Below, piece after piece: positions 1 through 9,805 of a stretch of 64,000 nucleotides of DNA; position 1 is the stretch's first letter, and each line of letters starts with the position of its first letter. The stretch is from Volvox africanus (lineage: Eukaryota; Chlorophyta; Chlorophyceae; Chlamydomonadales; Volvocaceae), in assembly GCA_030268105.1 (NCBI GenBank), contig BSDZ01000015.1, forward strand, positions 3,437,501 to 3,501,500. Direction: 5' to 3'. The notes below the pieces were generated by a model. It searched no databases and had not been told where the DNA came from. It saw only the letters and a program-made list of their open reading frames with translations. The translations under genes were made by a program, and so were the position numbers.

Positions 1-510
1 CAAACGCAGAGGCCGAGCCGCAATAATAAAATAACGGCGCCTTCAGACTTTCTTGCCTTTTTAAACGAAAATGGCGGTATAAGTTGAGGAAGAGAGCTTT
101 AAAAGTATGCATATGAAATTAAAAGAAGTTTCAGCAGAATACGTGAAAATAGTAGATATCACTCCTTGACAGAAACCGGCGTCAGCGATTTTGTATTTTA
201 TCTGCCATTATTGAAAATCATACAGCTGCTATATACATATTTACTTTCGCCGCAGCTGGTGTTACGTACGGTGGCTATGACCACCACCTGCTGCAAAACT
301 CGCAACGCCCTTAGGCGCAAAATCTGCACGGTCAATCAATGTAAATGTGGAGTAGAGGATGTTGGCCATTGACATGATGGCCATCGCATTCAGTTACGTC
401 CGCCTGCCTCACAGTGCCGTATTGTGTCGATGAATACATAAGCACATCCCTCCTCAAGCCAAATATAAGCAATCCCTGCTAGACAGGTATTGCCAAGGAG
501 ATCTGATCAG
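1..510. other. upstream region, no gene recognised
   Basis: The stretch before the first pherophorin exon holds no convincing coding exon. The short reading frames in it lack familiar motifs. The 150 bases before 511 are presumably promoter and 5' leader for the gene at 511, but no clear TATA box was chosen. Confidence 0.4.
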
Positions 511-2202
511 ATGACAAGAATGAAGCACGCTGCTGTCACAGCGCTTCTTATTGCAGCCGCTTTCATGTAAGTAATGGCAGCACCTGTGTGGCGTCTGTCT
601 TCCATGTCGTCGGAAAGTGCATCCCGACACCTACTTATGCAAAGAAGCTACACACGTGGATCATTTCGTATCCCTCTCAAAGTACTGCGGGAGTCATCAC
701 CTCCGAGTTATACCCTGCGTCCGACGCTGCAGGGCTGCACCGCTCCCCTCGGCTGCCCAAAATGCAACCTTCCCATTCTTCAAGTGCGGCGGGACTCCAA
801 CGCCCTACAGCTTTCCCGGCTCCTCTGCGTCCTATAAAAACGGCACGTTCTGCGGGACGCTCGCTGTGACGCCTCCGAAGAACTCCTCCGACCCTTGCGC
901 CAAGGCCGATCTCCGAAAGATTGAGGTAAGCTGTTTGATTGGCGAAAGGTATTTTATTATAACTTATATTTAGTACCTGTTAGATCCTTTTTCTCATTTG
1001 CTTCCTCTTTCGATGCGCCCGCCATCTCCAGCACCATCGATTGAAAACTATTACGACAGAAAAACCTTTCACATTACCTTCCTCCTCAAGTCGTGTTCGC
1101 ATTCGTTTCTTGGATTTAGGCATTCTTCCCCTTCATCGCTATCTTACACATAAATACATGGGATTCGTTTGAAGCTAGCTGCCTTATGGTAGCTGGTAAA
1201 CAAAGAACTGACAGCTGTATTTCATGCGTTGCATGCGTGCCAGACTATTCAATTCTTGCTTCGTCCCTCATAATGTCCGCTACTAGATTCGACACCACCA
1301 TCCCGTAATTAATCCTATAACCCCATAAAAATCCCATATATAATATGTTGCCGCCTCCTCGAATGCTCGAGCCGCAGGTCAACATCAACCCCGCATGTGA
1401 CGTAAAAAACACCATCGTCAAGGCCACCATCAATGGTGTCCCGATCGCCGTCAGCCCCTCCTTCTTCGTCCCGGCCGGCGCCCCCGAGGGCAGTGTCGCC
1501 CTGCGATTAACGCAGCTGGGCCTAGGCCTGGGGAACGATGGAGACAATATCTGCATCACGCTCAGCGCCAAGACGCCAAACGCCACCAACGCCTGTACCA
1601 GCTTGGAGAGCCTCTGCCAGGCGCCCCCGGGCGCTGTACCGGGCACTTGTGTTACCGCGTTAGTCGATACCACATTGCGGTGCTGCGCGATCAATGAAGT
1701 CAGTCCCGTACGGCCTCCACCACGACTGACCTGTTTTTATGTTCATCCACGTGCCACGGCTACTGCCATCTATCCGGTGATTATCGATAGCAAGGTCTGC
1801 AATTCTACTGGTAGCAGGATGATCAACGAAATTCTTACCCAGGCTGCCCTCGTGGGTGCTGAGTTGGACGATCGAGTCAAGCCGTTCTACAACTGCAGCG
1901 ACAGCGTCGTTCGTGCATGCTGGGCGTTCAATTCCCCCGCAGATGCTGCCAAGCTGCAGGCTAAGGCCAACGAGATCGTCGTGAAATGACATAACGACGC
2001 TTTGGGCCTCGAGACGGGTAATATATGCCGGCCATGGCTCAGTGGCTATCAGATGGATGTGGTCATTGGTGGCGTCGGCACCTTCCCGAATGTGCCCTTG
2101 GGCGACGTCAACGCGAATTACACCCAGGATGCGCCTGCCGATGAGGCGAACACTGTGTGTGGCCCCGACGTATCCAAGCTTAACTATCCAAAATGCATGT
2201 GA
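511..2202 (+). pseudogene. pherophorin-type extracellular matrix glycoprotein 1 (one in-frame TGA)
   Basis: Pherophorins are secreted glycoproteins of the volvocine extracellular matrix. Proposed exons are 511-566, 733-925 and 1378-2202, with GT-AG introns 567-732 and 926-1377; the reading frame is kept through both joins. Exon 1 encodes a signal peptide (MTRMKHAAVTALLIAAAFM). Exon 2 holds the start of the N-terminal pherophorin domain (ATFPFFKCGG, later DPCAKADLRKIE), which continues across intron 2 into NINPACD and VALRLTQLGLGL. A short proline stretch (PVRPPPR) links to the C-terminal domain (ATAIYPVIIDSKVCN, then GYQMDVVIGG). A TGA at 1987-1989 interrupts the C-terminal domain in the same frame, and homology resumes immediately to 2202. 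It is therefore either a pseudogene, an allele with a nonsense change, or a sequence error. The hydroxyproline-type linker is much shorter than in most family members. Confidence 0.8.
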
Positions 2203-2289
2203 GTCAATTACTCATTTCAGCCACCTTTGCGGTCGCTTTACTCATTAGAGACGGCCTTAGAGTGCCACATCTTGTTGCAGCTCTCGTTT

Positions 2290-2480
2290 TGGGCCCTATG
2301 AACTGAAATATCTATATACTAGACGGAAAGATAGATTATGGATTTTAGATAGATTTGAATAGAGAGAGATGGATATATATATACATATAGGAGGGAGAGT
2401 AAGACTGGTTAATTAGGTAGCTAGCTAGCTAGGTAGAAAAGTAGGTAGGTAGTAGATATATAGATATCTGAAGACCTCTT
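2290..2480. repeat. GATA/TAGG-rich low-complexity tract
   Basis: This is a run of imperfect GATA, TAGC and TAGG units with little else. It separates the pherophorin gene from the AT-rich bacterial-type segment and may mark the insertion junction, although no precise breakpoint can be drawn. Confidence 0.6.
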
Positions 2481-2560
2481 CATTATAACAATATAGCCTT
2501 TATAATAGAGTAACAATAGCATAATTAGAGTTTATACAGCCGTAAGAGTTAATATATCCT

Positions 2561-2889
2561 TTATACTGCTTCAACATTTTCAGTCACGATCATAGCCGCT
2601 TTCAGGTTAATTTTAGCTGATATTGCTCCCATCAAATATCCTCCTATGTTCCATAGAGGCATAAATATTGTCGGTCGTGAGTAACCTTTTTGGATTTTAT
2701 TACTAAATATTCTAAATGTTTTTGTTCCTGATCCAGGATAATCTTCAGTATTTTTTGATCCTCAGGGTTTTTACAGTACCTTATCTGCCCTTGGTATATT
2801 TTTTGAGCACCGAATTCTCCTGCATGATTAACACGGATAATTTCCTCAATTTTTTTACTATGATTATCGTTAAAGAATGGTCTTGGCAT
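2561..2889 (-). pseudogene. coq7: coq7 fragment (demethoxyubiquinone hydroxylase), rickettsia-like, frameshifted and truncated
   Basis: Coq7 is a di-iron monooxygenase of ubiquinone synthesis. The minus-strand frame starts at 2889 and carries the family start region with the iron-ligand motif (IIRVNHAGEFGAQKIY) and the second helix (ILDQEQKHLEYL). Near 2685 the homology moves to another frame (RPTIFMPLWNIGGYLMGAIS), so one small indel is present. It then stops at a TAA (2561-2563) shortly after IVTENVEAV, well short of the usual length. The segment is AT-rich with bacterial codon use, unlike the GC-richer algal exons nearby. The dsbB frame lies 18 bp upstream on the same strand, an operon-like spacing. 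The rickettsial assignment is from general sequence character and memory, not from a search. Confidence 0.8.
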
Positions 2890-2907
2890 TGTGTTGGTAT
2901 TTCTAAA

Positions 2908-3381
2908 TTATTTTTCCTGAAAATTTCTATATTTGATAAAGAAAACAAGCAATATTATGTTCAATAACAAATTCCATTCAGTCATTGAAAGGTTAAATAC
3001 CACTAACGCTGGTTTGTTGCACATGGCTATTTTTTGGTTATATAGCAATTTTGTGAAGTCCTGTACCGAAATATTTTCTGCTATAGAAATTAGCGGCTTA
3101 CATAGACTTGAAAGTTCAAAAATACCTCTTTCGATTCCTGTATGATAACCTGCTAGTATTATTGCGCTAACGGCGGTTATCACTAAATAAGTATTGCATA
3201 CTTTATATTCCTTTCCTGCTACCGCAATTATTGAAACGAAAATAAATATTAAATATGGTAATCTTTGGTATATACATAAAGGGCAGGCAGCTAATTGCAT
3301 TATGTATTCGACAGAATAAGCGGAAAACAAACAGAAGCTTGCCAGTAAAAGTAGTAAAATATAAGGGTTTCTTGTTAACAT
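2908..3381 (-). CDS. dsbB: DsbB-type disulfide oxidoreductase, rickettsia-like, apparently intact
   Basis: DsbB re-oxidises DsbA in the inner membrane by passing electrons to quinone. The 157-residue frame is the usual length and uncorrupted. It has an N-terminal hydrophobic helix, the redox motif CPLC followed by the typical IYQRLPY, further hydrophobic segments matching a four-helix protein, and a second cysteine pair in the periplasmic loop (ELSSLCKPL and IAMCNKPAL). It is divergent from lysS and lies just upstream of coq7. Its AT-rich composition and bacterial form indicate transfer from a Rickettsiales bacterium. Expression in an alga is doubtful because no eukaryotic promoter or targeting extension is evident. 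It may simply be the newest or luckiest survivor of the island. Confidence 0.8.
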   Translation of the reverse strand: MLTRNPYILLLLLASFCLFSAYSVEYIMQLAACPLCIYQRLPYLIFIFVSIIAVAGKEYKVCNTYLVITAVSAIILAGYHTGIERGIFELSSLCKPLISIAENISVQDFTKLLYNQKIAMCNKPALVVFNLSMTEWNLLLNIILLVFFIKYRNFQEK

Positions 3382-3467
3382 GAGCTTTTTTCAGTTTTGC
3401 GCTATAAATTTATATTTATATAGGTTATAATCCTTATGGTAATTTGCAAGAATATTTTTAGGTTTTT
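3382..3467 (+). promoter_or_regulatory. bacterial-type intergenic promoter region for dsbB/lysS
   Basis: The 86-bp gap between the divergent dsbB and lysS starts is very AT-rich. It contains TATAAT at 3426-3431, suitable as a minus-10 box for lysS. No well-spaced minus-35 box was found. It is presumably inert in the alga. Confidence 0.3.
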
Positions 3468-4775
3468 ATGGCATTTAACTTTGATGATTTATTAAAATCA
3501 ACGGCTTGGCCTTTTGTAGAGGCAAAAAAAATTTATGACCTTATAGGCAGGGTAACTCCTGCAAAAGGTTATATTCTATTTGAAACAGGCTATGGTTGTT
3601 GAAGTCAGCAAAGCGCCCGGCCCCTCGTGGGCCGTATTACTTGCTCTGACATTCTATCGTATATGAGTGTTGCTCACATTCCAACACCCCCCCGTGAGCG
3701 ACACTCCGTCGAGCTTCACGGTCTCCCGATAGCTGCCTCGTCCCGGCCTCCCTGTCCTGGTCAACAGCCAGTGGGATTCGAACCGGCAACCTCTCGGCCA
3801 GCCGCGCACGTGCGCTCGGGGCTCATAACCTGTTGATGTCAGCAAAGCGCCCGGCCCCTCGTGGGCCGTATTACTTGCTCTGACATTCTATCGTATATGA
3901 GTGTTGCTCACATTCCAACAATGGTCCGTCTGGATTACCTCATATCGGTACTTTTGCCGAGGTTACAAGAACTACTATGGTTAGGGAAGCATTTAAACAG
4001 ATTTGCGATATACCGACAAAGTTAATCTGTTTTTCCGATGATATGGATGGATTAAGAAAAGTTCCGTCTAATATTCCTAATCAGGAAATGGTTGCAGCTC
4101 GTATGGGAAAACCTCTTACCTATATACCAGATCCTTTTGGCGAAGCAGAAAGTTTTGGGAATTATATGAATGCAAAACTTAGGTCGTTTTTAGACAGGTT
4201 CGGTTTTGAGTATAGTTTCTATAGTGCGACAGAATGTTATAAAGCCGGTATGTTTGATCATATGATGCTTAAGACAATCGAGAAATATGATGAAATACTG
4301 AATTTGATGCTTCCTACTTTTCGTCAGGAACGTCAGAAAACATATTCACCTTTTATGCCTATTTGTCCTGAGACAGGCGTAGTGCTACAAGTGCCAATCG
4401 AAAAAGTTAGCTTCGAAAACGGTTCGGTGTTTTATCGTAATGAGCGAAATGAATTAATCAAAGTTCCGGTAACTGGAGGTAATTGCAAATTGCAGTGGAA
4501 ACCGGACTTCGGTATGCGGTGGGCCGCTCTTGACGTCGATTATGAAATGTACGGTAAAGATCATCTACCAAACGGTGAAATTTATAGTAGCATATGTAAA
4601 ATTCTTGGCGGTAAAGTACCGATTCAGTTTTTTTATGAATGAAGAGGGAAGCAAGATTTCAAAATCCAAAGGCAACAGCATAAGCGTTGATGAATGGCTA
4701 CATTATGCGCCTTTAGAGAGTATTGCTCTATTTATGTATCAATCGCCTGGTAAAGCAAAAAGGCTATATTGTTAA
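3468..4775 (+). pseudogene. lysS: lysS, class I lysyl-tRNA synthetase, rickettsia-like, split by a TRIM insertion
   Basis: Class I LysRS, found in archaea and some bacteria including Rickettsiales, charges tRNA-Lys. The start is ATG 3468, giving [16 protein letters not shown]. The frame runs to codon Gly at 3596, is interrupted by a 324-bp element (3597-3920) plus the duplicated target ATGGT (3921-3925), and resumes at 3926 with [13 protein letters not shown], which holds the class I HIGH-type motif. The central domain is open from 3977 to 4642. A frameshift and small deletion near 4635 precede the KMSKS-type motif (KISKSKGN, near 4657). The reading then runs to a stop at 4773-4775, about half the usual length. 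AT-rich sequence continues to about 4910 without a clear frame. Three independent lesions make it non-functional. Confidence 0.88.
3597..3920 (-). mobile_element. TRIM retrotransposon with 90-bp LTRs inside lysS
   Basis: Two near-identical 90-bp direct repeats (3597-3686 and 3831-3920, one visible difference) begin TGTTG and end CAACA. They flank 144 bp with no coding capacity. A 5-bp target duplication ATGGT lies at 3592-3596 and 3921-3925. Read on the minus strand, the base after the 5' LTR starts a primer-binding site (GGTTATGAGCCCCG, 3817-3830), and a run of seven G precedes the 3' LTR (complement of 3687-3693) as polypurine tract. Size, LTRs, PBS, PPT and lack of ORFs define a terminal-repeat retrotransposon in miniature. 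The internal part also contains a perfect pol III B-box-like GGTTCGAATCC (complement of 3774-3784) and an A-box-like TGGCCGAGAGG (complement of 3790-3800). Confidence 0.9.
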
Positions 4776-4914
4776 CGGGAAAGAGTTAATCTTATAAGGT
4801 TATTAATTACGGTATTGTTACTCTACATAACAAGTACGGTACCATGCAATACTAATATTATTAAGGCTATTCCCGATTATTCTTATGTAGAGGTTTTCTT
4901 AAAAATAGTCTAAC

Positions 4915-6170
4915 AGTGGACCTTGAGTTTGTCTCTTCATTTCTAGAGATCCTGAGATTGATCCCAACTGAGAGCGGGGAAGTCAATCCTTCACTGCCTA
5001 AGGGTTCTGCACTCCCCCGATGTTGATTACATATTCGGGAATATCACTGATTTTTTCGGAGCAGTCAACTAATCCCTAGGGGTGAACGGATGAGGGTGTC
5101 CCGAAATACAGGCAGGGGAAGGCAGGGACTACTGCCAGATAGTGGCCACGGGTGAAGCAAAGCCCCCCTATCCCCCCCCCAAAACACACAGAAAGGCGAC
5201 AGGCTCTATTTGAAGCTAGCGGGAAAGCTTAAAGCATGAGGAAACTTTTGGAGACTTGCGGGGGCCACCACTGTCCTGTCTAACAAATAACGCAAATGAA
5301 GCATCCACAAACTTGAATCGAAGCGCACGAATGAATTGCCATACTAGCCCTGGCTGGCATAGTGTTGTATCACCCCAAACTAGTGGTAGTGATACCTACC
5401 GGTTGATAGGAAGAGCAGAGCATAGGTACTCTGAGCTCAGTACGGCAAGCCTCCATAAAGAGCCGTAATCTCTAAGGAAGAGAAAACGTGGATATGTATT
5501 AAGGAAATACATATGATCAACCAGTGAAACCGAACTCAACTGAGTCTACCAGTGACCGTGTCACAGTTGCACTAGGGCATGCAACCCTTAGCCTCTATAT
5601 TAGCACATTGAGGGTGTAGCCACTGGCTACTTCCTTAGCAAGGAGCTAAGGCCGGTACCGTAATACAACACATAGGTCACTGGCTCAACCACCAGATAGA
5701 TACGGATTCCGTACTTAACAACGCAAAGCTTAAGAAAATAAGAGGACGCGGTAGGTGGAGATGGGAATTGCCCTATCTATCTGCCCCAACTGCTGCAGCA
5801 AGGAAGGTCCTGCCTAGCTAAGATCGACTCTGTAGCACACATGCTATGTAGGTGGATGCAACCATCTGACCAGCCATGAAGGGAATGTGCATAACGACGA
5901 CAGAACAGAGCCACAAGATAAGTTGCAGACAGCCCCCATGATGGCCAGTATGGAGAAGCCCCCATGATTTATATCATGGATGTGGGAAGGGAAGAAGAAC
6001 TCCCGCAATGATACTGTCACCGGGGTGGCTACGCCACCTCTCCATTTCCCCCCCTTTTAACACATGCCTGGTACATAGATAGGTAAATGGATAGATTAAT
6101 AAATAGGTGAATTGGTTGACAGATAGGTAGGTAGGCACATCGGTTAATTGGAAGATCAGTAAATATGTTT
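4915..6170. other. unassigned hairpin-prone segment
   Basis: No protein gene is recognised. The sequence changes from AT-rich bacterial type to mixed composition near 4915. Between about 5200 and 5750 it holds several stem-loop candidates, for example TACGGC...GCCGTA at about 5440-5466 and GTATGTATT...AATACATAT at about 5493-5515. This is reminiscent of structured organellar intron or repeat DNA, but no group II domain V could be drawn with confidence. From about 6050 it becomes TAGGTA-rich low complexity. Confidence 0.3.
5015..5195 (+). repeat. dispersed repeat R1, copy a (diverged)
   Basis: It matches the 3' part of R1 seen at 9235-9555, including GGATGAGGGTG and GTGGCCACGGGTGA, and ends in CCCCCCTATCC followed by a C-run and ACACACA. 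It is more diverged than the other copies. Confidence 0.65.
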
Positions 6171-6175
6171 CAGAT

Positions 6176-6296
6176 AGGGCAACCGGATGTAGTATCCTGG
6201 GGTATCTACGGGTAGTGTCCAGGATGGACCGTGTACGGTCATCTTCCGATTGGTCCTTTGCTGCATGTTGGCGTACGCAACAGAGATACAAGACCG
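6176..6296 (+). repeat. dispersed repeat R2, copy a
   Basis: It aligns by eye with 8130-8256: GATGTAGTATC, GTCTACGGG or its variant, AGTGTCCAGGAT, GGTCATCTTCC and the terminal CAGAGATACAA block. Confidence 0.6.
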
Positions 6297-6420
6297 GGTG
6301 ATGCTCGTAATCGGCGGGATCCATTGTAATGATGATAAACTTATTTCTTACCATGCTCTAAACTCGCTCACTACTTTTATCTTCCGTCCTCCGGCTCACG
6401 GTCACCTAACCCCCGCAACT

Positions 6421-7715
6421 ATGCTTGCTCCCTGCCCATCTGCTGCCTATCTACCGCTGCCCTCCTCCCGCAACTACTGCAGTTGCAACACGACGGTGTA
6501 CGCCACTCGGTTCGGGGTCGAACCCTGGATATCTACGTACCCTGGTCGGAAGACATCCACTAAATTGTACTGCTTCACCGTGCGCGTCGTTAATGCATCT
6601 GATCCAACGGTAAGTTTAGAAACGATGCTACTTGCTTTATTAATGAACCTTGGTCCTGTCCTGCTGCCGGCAGCGCACTTTGCTGTGATAAGTGACAGAA
6701 AAGCGCTCAGTCACCCGGTTTCCATACCACCACCTATCACCACAACAACTTCACGGACACTGCATTATTACTTCGCTCTCTAGGGTATATACGAGGGTAT
6801 ACTAGGGTATACCCAACGGCTAACATCCGGGACGCCCAACAGTAACCTGGGCATCGGGCCTTTATTGTATATAAGCTGAGGGCGGATATGACAGAGATGC
6901 GTGCAGCAAACTCTTATGCGTGTGTCATTTATCTTGTCACTTATCTTGATCAGCAGGCGCGCAACATTGTTGACCTGCTGGTTTGGGTGCGAGTGTCCCT
7001 TTGGATGCGAAGATCAATATAAATATTTATGATTGCACAACTTGATATATAGCAAAGGAATGTATACGTGTTAAGAAAGTATATCATTATGAATGTTATA
7101 TGGAGCCCGTGAATTTCAAGAAAAAGCACTTTGCGCACTTAGCGATGGTAATAAAACAAGTCGTATGAACGATGCGCCTGATGCATCCATATTGATCAAT
7201 GTGGTCAGCTGATTTTTGCAATCAAGCGGCTTATCCTAATCACCGCATGCATGATTTTTGGGCATGGCCCCTAAAGAGGTAGTAATAGATAAACGAAGTC
7301 TTTTAACCTAAATAATATGTTCAACCTCCTCTATTCAACTCTACATTCTGCGGCTTTGCTGAAATGTATGACATCGGTATAAACAAGTTTCACAGCCCAG
7401 CCCGCAGCCCAGCCTTCGCCTCTCGCATTTTAACCTAGATGAAATGACATTTTACCATCGTTAATACACACACACATATATATATATATACATATATATA
7501 CATATGTATAGGGTATATATAGGGTATATAGGGTATAGGGTATACCTAGCTATCAACACGAGAGCGTCTATCTTTGATGGCTGGTTGGCATCACGATGGA
7601 TGACACTGCTGTTATGTATTTTGTTCCTTGCTTGGGCGCTGGTCTGCCTGTCCCTGTCCTAGTTTGGCCATCTCGATGGCTTGCGGCAACCGTGGGCTGT
7701 GTTACATCTGTATGT

Positions 7716-7759
<44 letters not shown>

Positions 7760-8800
7760 CAATTATGATTTGGTGGGATGAACGTTACGCAGAGCCTCTG
7801 CGGCCGCACGGACAAGCTGTTCAAGGCGGAGATCTGGGGGGACGACAAACAGCGCCAAAAGCTGAAAGGTATTGCCGTACAGGCAGCGGGTGACAAGAAA
7901 CTCACCTACCGGTCACCGAGCTGGGGAGCACCAGGCGACCAAACCATCAAGGTGTCTCAGCTCAACTGGACTCCGCAGCAGGCCCACGGCGCCCAGGTTT
8001 GCTTGGAGCTGGACTCGAACACCGACCTCGATTCATTTTGCATATATGGCCAAGCCAAAACCTGCTGGTGAGGATGGTCTGCAAACAATACAACGGCAAT
8101 GTAATACATTGCCATTCATTAGACATACAGCACTGCTGATGTAGTATCTTGGTATGTCTACGGGAAGTGTCCAGGATTGACATGGTCCAGTATTCATGGT
8201 CATCTTCCAATCAGGCATTTGCTTGGGCGGACATAACAGATAGAGATACAACAGCTGACAGACAAATGCATCTATCTAGCTCACTGTCCTTAATTATTCT
8301 TTGACTATTTCAGGTTATGAATGGATTATTAGAAATATTGTTGATTCATACAAAGCATTTCTCTACATATCTATAAGGTGTCTCAGTAAGTTCAAGTCAG
8401 GTGTATCTCTGTCTTATTGTAATATCCGCCAGCCATACTATTGTTCTTTTAGGCCCGATCAGAAGATGTCCAGTTTGGTTCCTGATCATCCCGGATATTA
8501 GCCATATATACCCCAGCTAGAGTCCTACTCAGCCATGTGTTCTGCCCCCTAGGCGATGGTTCTGCCCGGTCAGGGCCCCAGGTGCTTGATTGTCCTTTCT
8601 GGGCAAGTTGCCCACATACAGTGTAACACCAGTGAATCTGCGTATAGCTGGTGTATTCTGTCTGTATGTTCATGTTCTGTGTTGGTCATCCGACCCCATC
8701 CTGTCGATGCGATGTATGCAGGATCAACTTCTTCGACGAGTCGCTGGCTTGCTGCCCCCTGTATCCGTCGAGCAATGTCTTCGGTGGCCTGCAGGGCTAA
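6421..8800 (+). CDS. pherophorin-type extracellular matrix glycoprotein 2 (start uncertain)
   Basis: Three exons fit a single-domain pherophorin. The first recognisable exon ends at 6609 and carries YCSCNTTVYATRFGVEPW and LYCFTVRVVNASDPT. The second is 7793-8067, with SLCGRTDKLFKAEIWGDD, SPSWGAPGDQTIKVSQLNW and AQVCLELDSNTDLDSFCIYG. The third is 8722-8800, with INFFDESLACCPLYPSS, and stops at TAA 8798. Phases agree at both joins, and introns 6610-7792 and 8068-8721 are GT-AG. The ATG at 6421 is in frame, but the sequence before 6483 looks like a polypyrimidine acceptor. The true first exon, with a signal peptide as in pherophorin gene 1, probably lies upstream and was not found. The introns are loaded with repeats (R2 copies, CA/TA microsatellites). 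It is expected to be a secreted, cysteine-rich ECM component. Confidence 0.78.
6790..6900 (+). repeat. dispersed repeat R2, copy b (intron of pherophorin 2)
   Basis: It shares CATCCGGGA, ATCGGGCCTTT and the terminal GGCGGATATGACAGAGAT block with the other R2 copies; the 5' part is divergent. Confidence 0.5.
7465..7505. repeat. CA/TA microsatellite
   Basis: A run of ACAC followed by ATAT dinucleotides, in the first recognisable intron of pherophorin 2. Confidence 0.9.
7714..7759. repeat. CA/TA microsatellite
   Basis: An uninterrupted (CA)n followed by (TA)n, ending about 30 bp before the splice acceptor of the 7793 exon. Confidence 0.95.
8130..8256 (+). repeat. dispersed repeat R2, copy c
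   Basis: This is the closest partner of copy a at 6176-6296, sharing five blocks in the same order and ending ATAGAGATACAACA. Confidence 0.6.
8445..8520 (-). repeat. dispersed repeat R2, copy f (reverse)
   Basis: Its complement contains CGGGATGATCAGGAAC, TGGACATCTTCTGATCGGGC, matching the copy at 49900-50055. Confidence 0.45.
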
Positions 8801-8834
8801 TACTCAGGATGACCAATTATCTCGACATATTTTG

Positions 8835-8880
8835 ATTTGGCCTTTGCTTGCTGTCGGCGGATATAAAAGAGATACAACAA
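8835..8880 (+). repeat. dispersed repeat R2, copy d (terminal block only)
   Basis: It contains TTGGCCTTTGCTTGC and GGCGGATATAAAAGAGATACAACA-type terminal sequence, immediately after pherophorin 2. Confidence 0.5.
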
Positions 8881-9234
8881 AACTGGTCCCAGCGGGGAAA
8901 TAACCCATGTATTATGAATGCGTGTGCAGCTTTTGACGTAATTTGGTTTGCAATACAGTAATGAGTGCATTTTATGAAATACAAGCGAGTGGCTGGGTGG
9001 CATAGGGACAGTGTTTTTGTTATTTTTTTATTTTATTTAATGGATGGCTGTCAACGCACACACATCCCTGGCATGCATGCACATCCAGAGTGAGGACCGT
9101 CGGTCAGGAGAGCAGCAGTGCAGCAGTACGCTTTGCTTGCCGTGGCGTTGGAAGAGCAGCAGTTTTGGGGGCGTTAAGTTAAGCATTCTTATGTATACAC
9201 ATAGGTGTTCAGGCACAACTGTTATGGCACGACT

Positions 9235-9555
9235 ATTACCCACCTGGAGTTCCAGGTTCTACCCCGACCGAGGACGAGCCAAAGGCCCTAGTTATGGGCA
9301 GGGTACCCCCATGTCGATGGACGGTGACGACCCCAATTAATGTGACCTGCGAGCTGACCAGCAGCGGAGTTGACGCTTTAGTTGATTCGGCAGATTCCGC
9401 TGGATGCTGGTGGTGGGTGCTGAACCTGGGAAAACCACTGATTTCGGAGAAGTTGGCATGGGAGACTGGATGAGGGTGCCCCGAAACACCGGGGAAGGTA
9501 GGGACTGCCAGGTTAGTGGCCACGGGTGATGTACCCCCCTATCCTACACACAGTT
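9235..9555 (+). repeat. dispersed repeat R1, copy b (longest)
   Basis: About 320 bp match the complement of 41108-41420 over nearly the full length. It has no coding frame and ends CCCCCCTATCC plus TACACACA, the terminus shared by the R1 copies. Confidence 0.8.
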
Positions 9556-9805
9556 ATAAGTGCATTCATAAGTGAGTTTTCCAAGGTAGGCAAGGTATGC
9601 CTCTTCTGTGAAATCTACTGGCCGGGTCGTTAAAACTAGTACCGCGACAGCAGAAGGGGGCTCTCGGGTAGCCTCTGATATCAATAATCATATTTAATAC
9701 ATTTTTTGTACGCCTATTACACCCGCCCACGGCAAATGAAGGCCCCAGCAGAATGAATATTTGCAGATCATCAAATCTGGTATGGCCACACCGCCAGCTC
9801 GCAAG

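Noticed and set aside
2002..2202. Separate small gene after the pherophorin stop
   Set aside because: It is in the same frame as the preceding exon and continues the pherophorin C-terminal domain, so it is the rest of that gene.
3774..3800. A genuine tRNA gene in the TRIM interior
   Set aside because: A- and B-like boxes are only about five bases apart and no cloverleaf can form; kept only as a pol III-like feature.
5256..5468. 70-codon frame in the hairpin-prone segment
   Set aside because: No motif, poor codon pattern, overlaps stem-loop sequence.
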